A stretch of DNA of 64,000 nt from Halomonas sp. ML-15. GTDB taxonomy: Bacteria; Pseudomonadota; Gammaproteobacteria; Pseudomonadales; Halomonadaceae. The notes below the pieces were generated by a model. It saw only the letters and a program-made list of their open reading frames with translations, had not been told where the DNA came from and made no database searches. Position numbers and translations under genes: made by a program. Of this stretch, positions 1-10,219 are shown piece by piece (position 1 is the stretch's first letter; each line of letters begins with the position of its first letter). The stretch spans positions 62,001 through 126,000 of the forward strand of contig NZ_JACXZT010000002.1 of the NCBI RefSeq assembly GCF_014779595.1, written 5' to 3'.

Positions 1-1949
<1,949 letters not shown>

Positions 1950-1995
1950 GAGGGTGTCTACAAATTACTGCGCTCGGCCTTTTGTAGACACCCTC
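1950..1995. repeat. Perfect 15-bp inverted repeat after yheU
   Basis: GAGGGTGTCTACAAA at 1950-1964 is exactly reverse-complementary to 1981-1995, with a 16-base spacer. It starts one base after the yheU stop, so it can form a hairpin at the end of the ligA-yheU transcript. There is no T tract after it. It could be a terminator, an mRNA-stabilising hairpin or a dispersed intergenic repeat. Confidence 0.7.
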
Positions 1996-2007
1996 TGAGC
2001 GGCCAGC

Positions 2008-2041
2008 AAAAAAACAGGCCCTGCCGTTACGACAGGGCCTG
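2008..2041 (-). terminator. Intrinsic terminator of the 2HCT transporter gene
   Basis: CAGGCCCTG at 2015-2023 pairs perfectly with 2033-2041 around a 9-base loop. On the minus strand the stem is followed by seven U residues (2008-2014). It lies just past the stop of the minus-strand transporter gene, so it is a classical Rho-independent terminator for that gene. Confidence 0.85.
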
Positions 2042-2068
2042 AAGCAGGCGGGGGTGTTCGAACCGCGC

Positions 2069-3373
2069 CTAGTTGAACAGCAGCGGCAGGCCCAATCCCG
2101 AGATCAGCAGAATCAGTGCGCCACCCAGGCGCGATGAGATCTGGGCGAAGGGCATCAGGCGCATGCGCCGCGCCGCGGAGAGCACCGCCACGTCGCCGGT
2201 GCCGCCCATATTGGCCATGCACAGCCCGGCGGTGATCGCCGACTCGATGGGGTAGAAGCCGACCAGCTTGCCCAGCAGGCCGGCGCCCAGGGCCGCCCCG
2301 GCCACCACCGCGAAGACGATCAGCACATAGGCGGGGGTCAGCGCCTCGATCACGGTGCCCAGGTCGGTATAGGCAACGCCGATGCCGAACAGCAGCGCAA
2401 AGGTCCAGTTGCGTGCCACGAAGCCGTACCACTGGGTGGCAGCATCGGCCAGCGACTGGGGCACCAGGCCAAGGATCTTGAACAGTGCCACGGCGACGAT
2501 CATCAACGCATAGGGGTGCAGCGGGATCAGATCGGCGAGCACCTGGCCGCCGATATAGAAGCCCAGTGCCACCATCACGCCGGTGCCCATGCTGGCCAGG
2601 TCGAGGGTCTGTTGACGCTCTTCGATCTTGACTCCCGGCATGATCTGGCCATCGCCGGACAGCGACGGATAGCGCTCACCGAGCTTGGCCAGCAGGCTGG
2701 CGAAGACGATGGCGAAGACGTTGCCCAGCGCCAACGCCGGCACCAGCAGCGAGATGTAGTAGCTGGCCGGCTGGCCGAGCATCTGCTCGTAGATCTGGCT
2801 CATGGGTACCGCGCCGGCGCCCATGCCGCCGCCCAGGATCGGTAGGGTAATCACCAGTACCGCATCGGCGATGGTGAAACCGACCAGACTGCCGATCAGG
2901 CCCGCTAGCAGCGCCGCGCCCAGCACGGCCCCGATGATCGGCACGAAATAGCGGGTGCCGATCTTGACCAGCGAGCCGGCATCCATGCCCAGGATGCTGC
3001 CGGTGATCAGCGCGGCAATATAGAAATTGAGGAAGTCGCCGCCCTGCATGAAGGTGGTGATGGTCTCGCCCACGGCGTCCGGCAGCACCGGGAAATACAT
3101 CAAGGCGGCGGCGCCGAAGATCGCCAGAATGGCGCCGCCGCCGAGATAGCTGCGCACGATGGGCAGGCGGTCACCGATAAAACCGAGCAGCTCGCCGAAC
3201 ACCATCATCACCAGCAGGCCGCCAATCATCCCGGCGGGCAGGTTGTCGGTGTAGATCGCGGTCACCAGCACGGCGGTCAACAGGCCGAAGGCCGTCAGCG
3301 GCATGCCGGCGATGCGCGGCAGGCTATGCCGGGGATTGACGAACTCGGTCGTCGCGTCGTTGGCGTGGCTCAT
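2069..3373 (-). CDS. 2-hydroxycarboxylate transporter (CitS/CimH/MleP family)
   Basis: A polytopic inner-membrane protein of about 434 residues matching the 2-hydroxycarboxylate transporter family, which moves citrate, malate or lactate with Na+ or H+. The two family re-entrant-loop signatures are visible: GGGMGAGAVPMSQIYE in the first half and MANMGGTGDVAVLSAA in the second. The start at 3373 is chosen because a strong AGGAGGAG ribosome site lies just upstream; a longer frame adds 43 unlikely residues. It is divergent from a CitA/CitB-like two-component system, the usual arrangement for inducible carboxylate uptake. The exact substrate cannot be told from sequence. Confidence 0.92.
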   Translation of the reverse strand: MSHANDATTEFVNPRHSLPRIAGMPLTAFGLLTAVLVTAIYTDNLPAGMIGGLLVMMVFGELLGFIGDRLPIVRSYLGGGAILAIFGAAALMYFPVLPDAVGETITTFMQGGDFLNFYIAALITGSILGMDAGSLVKIGTRYFVPIIGAVLGAALLAGLIGSLVGFTIADAVLVITLPILGGGMGAGAVPMSQIYEQMLGQPASYYISLLVPALALGNVFAIVFASLLAKLGERYPSLSGDGQIMPGVKIEERQQTLDLASMGTGVMVALGFYIGGQVLADLIPLHPYALMIVAVALFKILGLVPQSLADAATQWYGFVARNWTFALLFGIGVAYTDLGTVIEALTPAYVLIVFAVVAGAALGAGLLGKLVGFYPIESAITAGLCMANMGGTGDVAVLSAARRMRLMPFAQISSRLGGALILLISGLGLPLLFN

Positions 3374-3444
3374 GCGTCTCCTCCTGCTCGGGGTAACGGG
3401 TCGATGGTGAGCGAGCATAAGCCGGCTGTCCCGGCAGCCAAGTT

Positions 3445-3471
3445 TTGCAAAGTTAACAAAGCGTTTTGACA
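3445..3471. promoter_or_regulatory. Candidate operator/promoter between transporter and two-component genes
   Basis: The divergent intergenic region holds an AT-rich stretch in otherwise GC-rich DNA, with the overlapping palindromes TTGCAA (3445-3450) and GTTAAC (3452-3457) and a TTGACA at 3466-3471. CitB/DcuR-type regulators bind AT-rich sites upstream of transporter genes, so this is the natural place for such a site. No matching -10 was found with confidence. Confidence 0.3.
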
Positions 3472-3560
3472 CTATTGAAAGTAAGCGAGGGGTCGACGGC
3501 ACAGCCCCCCGCGGCTGAAAATTCCACCAAGGTCGAACACCACAGGAGCGATACCCCCCA

Positions 3561-5171
3561 GTGTTGAATCACCCAACGTCGCCTCGCCGGCTGCCGCTCT
3601 ACCTGTTGATCTCGCTACTCGCGGTGGCGATGGTCGCGGTGACCCTGGGGTTGGCGCTGTGGCTGTTCATGGCCCAGCAGCGCAGCGCGCTGGAGCAGGC
3701 CCATGCCACCCGGGTCATGGACCTGGCCGAGGTGGTGGCCGCCAAGGCCAGTGTGGGCGATGCGCTGCGGCAACCAGGGCGCCTTGACGCGACGCTCCAG
3801 GAGGAGATCGACGGCCTGCGGCGTTCGCTGGGGGTGGACTTTATCGTGGTCATGGACCGCCAGTCGCGGCGTCTGACTCACCCAGAACCGGCGCGGATCG
3901 ACGAGCCCTTTCAGGGCGACGACGAAGGCCCGGCGCTGGCCGGTGAGCGCTACGCCTCCCGCGCCGAGGGCACGCTGGGGACCAGCATTCGCGGCTTCGC
4001 GCCGGTGCGCGGCGCCGATCAGGAGGTGGTCGGCGCCGTGGCCGTGGGCGTTACCCTGGCGGCACTCCTGCCAACCCTGGAGGAGCATCGGCGGCGGATT
4101 CTGATGTCGGTGCTGGCGCTGGTGGTGGCGGCCGGCGTGGCGGCGGGAGGCCTGGCGCGCTACCTCAAGCGCACGCTGCTGGGCCTCGAGCCGCACCAGA
4201 TCGCGCGGCTGGTCGAAGAGCGTCAGGCGCTGCTGTCATCGGTGCATGAGGGGATCCTGGCGGTGGATCAGCACGCCCGCATTACCCTGGCCAACGCCGC
4301 GGCGCAGCGGCTGCTCGAGCGGGCTGGGCTGCCGGCGCCGCAGCCGGGCACCGCCCTGGACGACTATCTGCCGTCCGGTGCTCTGCTCGAGGTGCTGGCC
4401 ACTGGCCAGCCGGCGCTGGATCAGGAGGTCACCCTTCACGGCCAACCGCTGATCGTCAATCGACTCCCGGTCTATCATCGCCAGCGCCTGATCGGCGCCG
4501 TGGCGACCTTCCGAGACAAGGGCGAGGTGGACCGCCTTGCCGAGCAACTGACCGGGGTGCGCCGCTACGCCGAGGCGCTGCGCGCCTCGACTCACGAGGT
4601 CAAGAACACCCTGCACGTGATCACCGGGCTGACTCAGCTAGGCGATCTCGAGGCGCTGCGCCGCTATCTGCGCGAGCTCGCCTCCGGTCCCCTGGTGGCG
4701 CCGCTGCCCGATGAGCGGCTGCGCGATCCGGTGCTGGCGGGCTTCCTGCTCGGCAAGCGCAGCGAGGCCCAGGAGCGCGGCATTAGCTTGCGCGTCGAGG
4801 CGGGCAGCGATATCCCGGTGTTTGCCGACTCAGCCTTGAGTCACACCCTGGTCACGGTGATCGGCAATCTGCTCGAGAACGCCTTCGAGGCGCTGGTCGA
4901 TGCAGAGAGGCGCGACGTTTCGCTGCTGCTGGCGGTGGACGAGGAGGTGCTGACCATCGAAGTGCAGGATAGCGGGCCGGGTATCGCGCCGGCGCTGCTC
5001 TCTCGAGTATGTATTCGCGGGGTCTCGACCAAGGGCGAGGCGCGCGGCCTCGGCCTGGCACTGGCCAAGGCGCGACTCGAGGCCCACGGCGGCACGCTGT
5101 CGCTGTATAGCCACCCTGGCCAGGGCACCCTGGCCGAAGCCAGCCTACCGCTGCAGGAGATACCGGCATGA
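3561..5171 (+). CDS. CitA/DcuS-like sensor histidine kinase
   Basis: A 536-residue membrane kinase. Two transmembrane segments (about 13-36 and 178-199) flank a periplasmic Cache-type sensor domain, followed by a PAS domain (about 220-315), a phosphoacceptor segment STHEVKN with His345, and an ATPase domain with N box NLLENAFEA (436-444), G1 DSGPGI and G2 GLGLAL. This matches the CitA/DcuS/DpiB class that senses citrate or C4-dicarboxylates. It starts with GTG after an AGGAG site. It overlaps the regulator gene in an ATGA junction and is divergent from a 2-hydroxycarboxylate transporter, its probable target. Confidence 0.92.
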   Translation: MLNHPTSPRRLPLYLLISLLAVAMVAVTLGLALWLFMAQQRSALEQAHATRVMDLAEVVAAKASVGDALRQPGRLDATLQEEIDGLRRSLGVDFIVVMDRQSRRLTHPEPARIDEPFQGDDEGPALAGERYASRAEGTLGTSIRGFAPVRGADQEVVGAVAVGVTLAALLPTLEEHRRRILMSVLALVVAAGVAAGGLARYLKRTLLGLEPHQIARLVEERQALLSSVHEGILAVDQHARITLANAAAQRLLERAGLPAPQPGTALDDYLPSGALLEVLATGQPALDQEVTLHGQPLIVNRLPVYHRQRLIGAVATFRDKGEVDRLAEQLTGVRRYAEALRASTHEVKNTLHVITGLTQLGDLEALRRYLRELASGPLVAPLPDERLRDPVLAGFLLGKRSEAQERGISLRVEAGSDIPVFADSALSHTLVTVIGNLLENAFEALVDAERRDVSLLLAVDEEVLTIEVQDSGPGIAPALLSRVCIRGVSTKGEARGLGLALAKARLEAHGGTLSLYSHPGQGTLAEASLPLQEIPA

Positions 5172-5893
5172 GTGAACCAATCCGGGTGCTGATCGTCGAG
5201 GACGACCCGATGGTCATGCGCCTCAATCTCGAGTACCTCAACCGCCTGGACGACGTCACCCTGGCGGCGCAGTGTCTCGACGTGCCCACCGCCCTGGAGG
5301 TGCTCGAGCAGCAGCCGGTGGATCTGCTGCTGCTGGATGTCTATCTGCGCGAGCGCAGCGGACTGGAGATCGTTCGCCAGCTGCAGCGCCAGGGCCGCGA
5401 TATCGACGTGATTCTGATCACCGCCGCGTCGGAGCTCGAGACCGTGCGCAGCGCGCGTCAGCTCGGCGTGCGCGACTTTCTGATCAAGCCCTTCGAGTTT
5501 GAGCGCTTTCGCGATGCGGTGGTGACCTGCATCGCTAATCGCCGTTCGCTGCAGCAGCTCCCGGCGCAGGTCGAGCAGCGCGATCTCGACCGCCTGTTTC
5601 AGCCCTCACCGCCCCCGGTGCCGCGCCGTCCGGATGGCTTGCCCAAGGGCCTGACTGCGCCGACCCTGGCGCAGGTCGCCCAGGCCATCCTGAACCTCGG
5701 CGACGCCGCCTTCGCCACCGAGGAACTGGCCCCGATGACCGGCATGTCGCGGGTATCGCTGCGCAAATACCTCAAGCACCTGACCGAACGGGAGGTGCTC
5801 GAGGAGTCGTTCCATTACGGCCAGGTGGGGCGCCCGGCGTTCAGCTACCGCTGCCTCGATCCGCAGGCGCTGCGGGCACTCAGTGGCGAGTAA
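5168..5893 (+). CDS. CitB/DcuR-like response regulator
   Basis: A 241-residue regulator. The N-terminal receiver domain has the acidic pair ED at 11-12, phospho-acceptor Asp57 in LLLLDVYL, and the lysine of FLIKPF. A linker leads to a C-terminal helix-turn-helix (EELAPMTGMSRVSLRKYLKHL), as in CitB/DpiA/DcuR proteins. It is coupled to the upstream kinase by a 4-bp overlap and probably activates the divergent carboxylate transporter. Its 3' end overlaps the convergent mnmC gene by 14 bp. Confidence 0.92.
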   Translation: MSEPIRVLIVEDDPMVMRLNLEYLNRLDDVTLAAQCLDVPTALEVLEQQPVDLLLLDVYLRERSGLEIVRQLQRQGRDIDVILITAASELETVRSARQLGVRDFLIKPFEFERFRDAVVTCIANRRSLQQLPAQVEQRDLDRLFQPSPPPVPRRPDGLPKGLTAPTLAQVAQAILNLGDAAFATEELAPMTGMSRVSLRKYLKHLTEREVLEESFHYGQVGRPAFSYRCLDPQALRALSGE

Positions 5894-7913
5894 GGCGGAT
5901 CAGTTCGCGGATCAACCGCCGCCCCGGATGCAACTGGTCGACCAGGGCCACGGGCAGCGGTAGCGGCTCATCGCAGATCCTCGAGGCGATCAGCTCAGCG
6001 CACAGCGGTGCGCTGGCCAGCCCCCGCGAGCCGTGGGCGGTGCTGATCCACAGGCCGGCATGATGCGCACCGGGGATCGCCGCGATGCGCTTGGCGTCCT
6101 TGGATAAGGCGGCGTAGTCGTGGCGCCAGGCCGTAGCATCGGGAGCCGGGCCGGCGTAGGGGCTCTTGTCGGGGCTTGCCGCGCGTACCGCGGCGCGCCC
6201 GACCATCCGCGCCGGATCGAGCTCGGCCCCGGCGGCGCGCAGCGCCTCGACGTAGCCGGGCAGGGTGCGCGCCAGCTCGGACAGGTTGGCGGCGTGGTCC
6301 GCCTCCCGCGTTTCGTCGCTCTCGTCATGGGGCGCGAAGGTGGCGCCGAAGGTCAGTACTCCATCCGCGGGCGGCGGCACATAGCCCCCGGCGCAGATCA
6401 CCCGAGTGGGCGCCGGCACCCCCTCGGGCAGGCGGACCTGGCTGACCTGACCGCGGATCGGCTGCAGCGGCAGGTCGGCGGTCTGCGCGAAGCGATTGGA
6501 CAGCTGGGCGGTGGCGACCACCACCTGGTCAGCGTCGAGGGTGCCGCCATCGGCCAGTGCCAGCCGCCAGCCATCTCGGGCTGGCGTCAACGTCTCCACC
6601 TCGCCGTGCTGAAAGCGCACCCCGGAGCTGGCGGCGAGGCGTTGGCAGAGCGCCTGGGGCCGCACCCAGCCCGCCGTCGGATAGTCGAGGGCATGCTCGG
6701 CAGTGAACGCCTGGGGTGGCAGGCCGCTGCGGCTGGCCAGGGTGGCGGCGTCGATGCCCTCTACCACGCTGCCGGGCAGCGCATAGTGCGTCAGGAAGCG
6801 CGCCTGGCGCTCGGCCTCGTCGGGGGTGTTGGCCAGCTGCAGCACGCCGCTCTGCTGCCACAGCGCACCCTCGGGATCGACGACGTCTAGCCAGCGGCGG
6901 CTGTGCAGCAGCCCGGCCAGGTAGAGCCGGCTATGGGCATTGGGCGCGACCGCCAGCTTGATATACAGCGCCCCCTGGGCGTTGCCCGACGCGCCAGCGC
7001 CGGGCGCCTCGCGGTCGAGCAGGGTGACCGTTACGCCGCGCCGGGCCAGGGCATGGGCCACGCTGGCGCCGGCCAGCCCGGCGCCGATTACCGCGACGTG
7101 CTGCGCGGGGCGCGGCGCCGGCGCCGGCGGGGTAAACCAGGGCGTGGCGTGGCGCGCGCTATCCTCGGCAGGCGTTTCGATTTCGCCGGACAGCATCTCG
7201 CGCTTGCGGCCGAAGCCCGGCACCTTGCGCCACTGGAAGCCGACGGCCTTGAGCCCGCGCTTGACCACCCCGGCGCAGGTGAAGGTGGCGAAGGTGGCCC
7301 CGGGTCGGCTATGGCAGGCGATGGCCTCGAACAGCGCCGGCTGCCACATCTGCGGGTTCTTCGACGGTGCGAAGCCGTCGAGGAACCAGGCATCGACGCG
7401 GCCGTCGAGGGCCGCCAGGCACTCGGCGCTGTCGCCGAAGTGCAGATCCAGGGTGACCTTCTGGTCGAGCCACAGGCGGTGCACCCCGGCCACCGGCTCG
7501 GGCCACTGGGCCGCCAGGCGGGCGGCGGCGTCGGCGAGCTCGGGCCAGGCGGCCAGCGCGCGGGTCAGATCGTCGCGGGTCAGTGGGTACTTCTCGGTGG
7601 AAACCAGATGCAGACGCGCCTCGGGGGTCGCATGGCGGCGAAAGCAGGCCCAGGCGCAGAGCAGGTTGAGGCCGGTGCCGAACCCGGTCTCGCCAATCAC
7701 GAAGGGGCGCGCCTCGCGCCACTCGCGAAAGCGCCGCGGCAGATCGTTGCCATCGATAAACACATGCTCGGTTTCGGCGCGGCCGTCCTGGCGCGAAAAA
7801 TAGACGTCACCGAAAGTCAGTGAGTGGGGCGTCTCCAGGTCACCATCATCGCGCTGCCAGTCGAGGCGGGCGGTTTCCAGGGGCGCGAGGCCGTCGCGGA
7901 GGCGGTCGGTCAC
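5880..7913 (-). CDS. mnmC: Bifunctional tRNA U34 modification enzyme MnmC
   Basis: A 677-residue two-domain enzyme completing mnm5(s2)U at the tRNA wobble position. The N-terminal third is a SAM methyltransferase (GETGFGTGLNLL). The C-terminal two thirds are an FAD-dependent oxidoreductase of the DAO fold (AVIGAGLAGASVAHALARRG near 275-295) that removes the carboxymethyl group. Length and domain order match E. coli MnmC. It converges on and slightly overlaps the response regulator gene. Confidence 0.97.
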   Translation of the reverse strand: MTDRLRDGLAPLETARLDWQRDDGDLETPHSLTFGDVYFSRQDGRAETEHVFIDGNDLPRRFREWREARPFVIGETGFGTGLNLLCAWACFRRHATPEARLHLVSTEKYPLTRDDLTRALAAWPELADAAARLAAQWPEPVAGVHRLWLDQKVTLDLHFGDSAECLAALDGRVDAWFLDGFAPSKNPQMWQPALFEAIACHSRPGATFATFTCAGVVKRGLKAVGFQWRKVPGFGRKREMLSGEIETPAEDSARHATPWFTPPAPAPRPAQHVAVIGAGLAGASVAHALARRGVTVTLLDREAPGAGASGNAQGALYIKLAVAPNAHSRLYLAGLLHSRRWLDVVDPEGALWQQSGVLQLANTPDEAERQARFLTHYALPGSVVEGIDAATLASRSGLPPQAFTAEHALDYPTAGWVRPQALCQRLAASSGVRFQHGEVETLTPARDGWRLALADGGTLDADQVVVATAQLSNRFAQTADLPLQPIRGQVSQVRLPEGVPAPTRVICAGGYVPPPADGVLTFGATFAPHDESDETREADHAANLSELARTLPGYVEALRAAGAELDPARMVGRAAVRAASPDKSPYAGPAPDATAWRHDYAALSKDAKRIAAIPGAHHAGLWISTAHGSRGLASAPLCAELIASRICDEPLPLPVALVDQLHPGRRLIRELIRLTRH

Positions 7914-8014
7914 TGACAGACTCCCAAAAGAGTGAGCTGGTTAAAAATTGATCAACTTGCCCCGAGCGGCGTCTCATGGCGCTTGCCCAAAGGCGTCCGC
8001 GTGCTACTAACAGA

Positions 8015-8054
8015 GTTTTCCACAGCCACTGTGCATATAACGGCTGTGGAAAAC
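8015..8054. repeat. Perfect 13-bp inverted repeat between yciI and mnmC
   Basis: GTTTTCCACAGCC at 8015-8027 is exactly reverse-complementary to 8042-8054, separated by 14 bases. It lies just downstream of the minus-strand YciI gene and upstream of mnmC, so it may be a terminator-like hairpin. No T tract follows. Each arm contains TTTTCCACA, which fits the degenerate DnaA-box pattern TTWTNCACA. Confidence 0.65.
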
Positions 8055-8065
8055 CTAAGGTTGCG

Positions 8066-8365
8066 TTAAGGCAGGACTTTCTTGAACGGCTTGACCGTGA
8101 CCTTGGCGTAGACCCCGGCAATCACATAGGGGTCGGCGTCGGCCCACGACTGGGCGGCGGCCTGATCGTCGAACTCGGCTACCACCAGGCTACCGCTGAA
8201 ACCGGCGTCGCCGGGGGTCTCGCTGTCCACCGCCGGGTGCGGGCCGGCGAGGATCAGGCGGCCCTCGTCGCGCAGCTTCTCGAGGCGGGCCAGATGGTCG
8301 GGGCGAGCCGCCATGCGCCGCTCGAGGCTGTTCTTCACGTCTTCACTGATGATCGCATAGAGCAT
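8066..8365 (-). CDS. YciI family protein
   Basis: A 99-residue protein of the YciI-like dimeric alpha+beta barrel (ferredoxin-like) family: [10 protein letters not shown] start, R-x-x-H-L-A-R-L-x-x-L-R-D-E-G-R-L-x-x-A-G-P segment and the late [21 protein letters not shown] block. Family members are small cytosolic proteins with a conserved His-Asp pair and poorly known chemistry. It is divergent from rnm-yciO; in E. coli yciI also lies in the same general chromosomal neighbourhood. Confidence 0.9.
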   Translation of the reverse strand: MLYAIISEDVKNSLERRMAARPDHLARLEKLRDEGRLILAGPHPAVDSETPGDAGFSGSLVVAEFDDQAAAQSWADADPYVIAGVYAKVTVKPFKKVLP

Positions 8366-8454
8366 CTCAGGGCTTCCTTGAGTAGTGATTGACCCTCTGG
8401 CGCGCGGCGCGCACCATTGTCACTCCTATTCTGACAAAGACGCCTCTCGGCGTC

Positions 8455-9354
8455 ATGCCGATGACTCTACTCACTCCTCTGCCGGCTGCCCTGGAAGACG
8501 CTGGTGGCATCGATCTGCATATGCACTCTACCGCCTCGGACGGCGCCTTGCCGCCTGGCGAGCTGGTGGCGCTGTGCCAGCAGCGCGGCCTGAGCCGCCT
8601 GGCCCTCACCGACCACGACACCGTGGCCGGCGTGGCCGAGGCCGAGCAGGCGGCCAAGGCGCTAGGGCTGCGCGTGCTGCCGGCCACCGAGCTCTCGACC
8701 CAGTGGCGTGGCATGAATATCCACATCGTGGCGCTGCTGCCCCAGGGCGTGTGCGGTAGCCTCGAGGCGGGACTGGTGGCCCAGGCGGCGGCCCGCGAGT
8801 CGCGTGCCGAGGAGATCGCCCGCCGCCTCGAGAAGCTGGGCCTCGACGATGCCCTGGCCCGCGCCCGCGAGCAGGCCGGTAGCCCTCGCCCACTGGGCCG
8901 TCCTGACTTCGCCCGGGCGCTGGTGGCCGCCGGCATTACGCCGGATATCAAGACCGCCTTCAAGAAGCATCTGGGCAGCGGCAAGCCCGGCGACGTCAAG
9001 GCCCACTGGCCGTTTATCTCCACCGCGGTGGAGTGGATTCGCGATGCCGGCGGGGTGGCGGTGCTGGCCCATCCGCTACGCTATGGCACCACGCGGCGTA
9101 AGCGCGGTCTGCTACTCGACGATTTTACTGCCGCCGGCGGTGAAGCCGCCGAGCTGATCAGCGGCTACCAGAACGCGGATGCCACCCGCGACCTGGCGCG
9201 TCAGCTCGATGAGCGTGGCCTTTACGCGTCGCTGGGCAGCGACTTTCACTTCCCCGGCGGGGCGCTGGCCCCGGGCACCATGAGCCCGGCGCCGCGCAGC
9301 GCGGTCAGGCCGGTGTGGGCGCACCCGGCGCTGGCCGCCTTTGCGGCGGCCTGA
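8455..9354 (+). CDS. rnm: PHP-domain 5'-3' exoribonuclease (RNase AM, YciV/TrpH)
   Basis: A PHP-domain phosphoesterase of about 299 residues. Metal ligands are visible in DLHMHSTASDG, LTDHDTVAG, the conserved HPLRYG and the C-terminal GSDFHFPG. E. coli Rnm matures 5' ends of rRNA and degrades short RNA/3',5'-pAp-type substrates. The start is uncertain: ATG at 8455 or 8461 is preferred over an upstream TTG at 8389, because the residues before MTLL are not family-like. It lies just upstream of yciO, as in enterobacteria. Confidence 0.9.
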   Translation: MPMTLLTPLPAALEDAGGIDLHMHSTASDGALPPGELVALCQQRGLSRLALTDHDTVAGVAEAEQAAKALGLRVLPATELSTQWRGMNIHIVALLPQGVCGSLEAGLVAQAAARESRAEEIARRLEKLGLDDALARAREQAGSPRPLGRPDFARALVAAGITPDIKTAFKKHLGSGKPGDVKAHWPFISTAVEWIRDAGGVAVLAHPLRYGTTRRKRGLLLDDFTAAGGEAAELISGYQNADATRDLARQLDERGLYASLGSDFHFPGGALAPGTMSPAPRSAVRPVWAHPALAAFAAA

Positions 9355-9405
9355 GTTTGCCGGCCGGCCTGTTACGCTGAAATAAATGCGACAAGGAGTC
9401 ATGCC

Positions 9406-10029
9406 ATGACCCAGTTTTTCCAACTCCACCCGGACAATCCCCAGAAGCGCCTGATCGATCAGGCGGTGACCCTCATTCGCCAGGGCGGGGTGGCCGCCTA
9501 TCCCACCGACTCCGGCTATGCGCTGGGTTGCCATCTCGGTGACAAGAAGGCGATCGAGAAGATCAAGTGGCTGCGCTCGCTGGACGACAAGCACAACTTC
9601 ACCCTGGTGTGCTCGGACCTGTCGGAGATCGGTACCTACGCCAAGGTTGACAACGCGGTGTTCCGCCTGCTCAAGACCCATACGCCGGGCCCATACACCT
9701 TCATCCTCAACGCCACCTCGGAAGTACCTCGGCTGCTGCTGCACCCCAAGCGGCGTTCGATCGGCGTGCGGGTACCGGATCATCGCATTACCCACGCGCT
9801 GCTCGCGGCCCTCGGTGAGCCGCTGATGAGCGTGACCCTGATTCCGGTCGGCGAGGATCTGCCGATGACCGACCCCGAGGAGATTCGCGAGCGCTTCGGT
9901 GCCCACCTCGACCTGATCATCGACGGCGGCGCCTGCCACCTGGAGCCGACCACCGTGGTCGACCTGCGCGACCTGCCGCCGGTGATCGTGCGCGAAGGGC
10001 GCGGCGACCCGGCCCCCTTCCAGAGCTAG
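9406..10029 (+). CDS. yciO: YciO, TsaC/Sua5-family protein
   Basis: A 207-residue YrdC-like domain protein. Visible features are QGGVAAYPTDSGYALGC (nucleotide/threonine-site loop), KRRSIGVRVPDH and the C-terminal TVVDLRDLPPVIVREGRGD. It is the YciO branch, related to but distinct from TsaC/Sua5, which make threonylcarbamoyl-AMP for tRNA t6A. A GGAG site precedes the ATG. It is 51 bp downstream of rnm and probably in the same operon. Confidence 0.95.
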   Translation: MTQFFQLHPDNPQKRLIDQAVTLIRQGGVAAYPTDSGYALGCHLGDKKAIEKIKWLRSLDDKHNFTLVCSDLSEIGTYAKVDNAVFRLLKTHTPGPYTFILNATSEVPRLLLHPKRRSIGVRVPDHRITHALLAALGEPLMSVTLIPVGEDLPMTDPEEIRERFGAHLDLIIDGGACHLEPTTVVDLRDLPPVIVREGRGDPAPFQS

Positions 10030-10049
10030 ACGCCCTTGAGCGGTTATCT

Positions 10050-10080
10050 GCGCCCGGCCAGCGATTCGCTGGCCGGGCGC
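10050..10080 (+). terminator. Hairpin terminator after yciO
   Basis: GCGCCCGGCCAGC (10050-10062) pairs perfectly with 10068-10080 around a GATTC loop. The 13-bp GC stem is followed by only a weak T-rich tail, so it is a probable but not textbook terminator. Confidence 0.65.
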
Positions 10081-10122
10081 TGTCGTTAGGCGCTTATGCT
10101 AAATGCTATGGTTTTTATTAAT

Positions 10123-10151
10123 TTGAATGATCAATAAAAATAAAATAGGCT
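10123..10151 (+). promoter_or_regulatory. AT-rich promoter candidate for the acid phosphatase gene
   Basis: A very AT-rich island (about 10095-10150) precedes the phosphatase gene. TTGAAT at 10123-10128 and TAGGCT at 10146-10151 are 17 bp apart and resemble weak sigma-70 boxes, with an A/T tract upstream that could act as an UP element. Confidence 0.3.
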
Positions 10152-10219
10152 ACTCGCTCCACGGTTGGATAATTTTTTGTAATGGATCCGCCTCGGCGGA
10201 CGCCACACAGGAGTGAGAC

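Noticed and set aside
6120-6890. Open frames antisense to mnmC
   Set aside because: Arg/Gly/Ala-rich shadows; mnmC is unambiguous.
8015-8054. Replication origin
   Set aside because: Only two DnaA-box-like sequences, both inside a hairpin; no AT-rich unwinding region and no dnaA, dnaN or parAB nearby.
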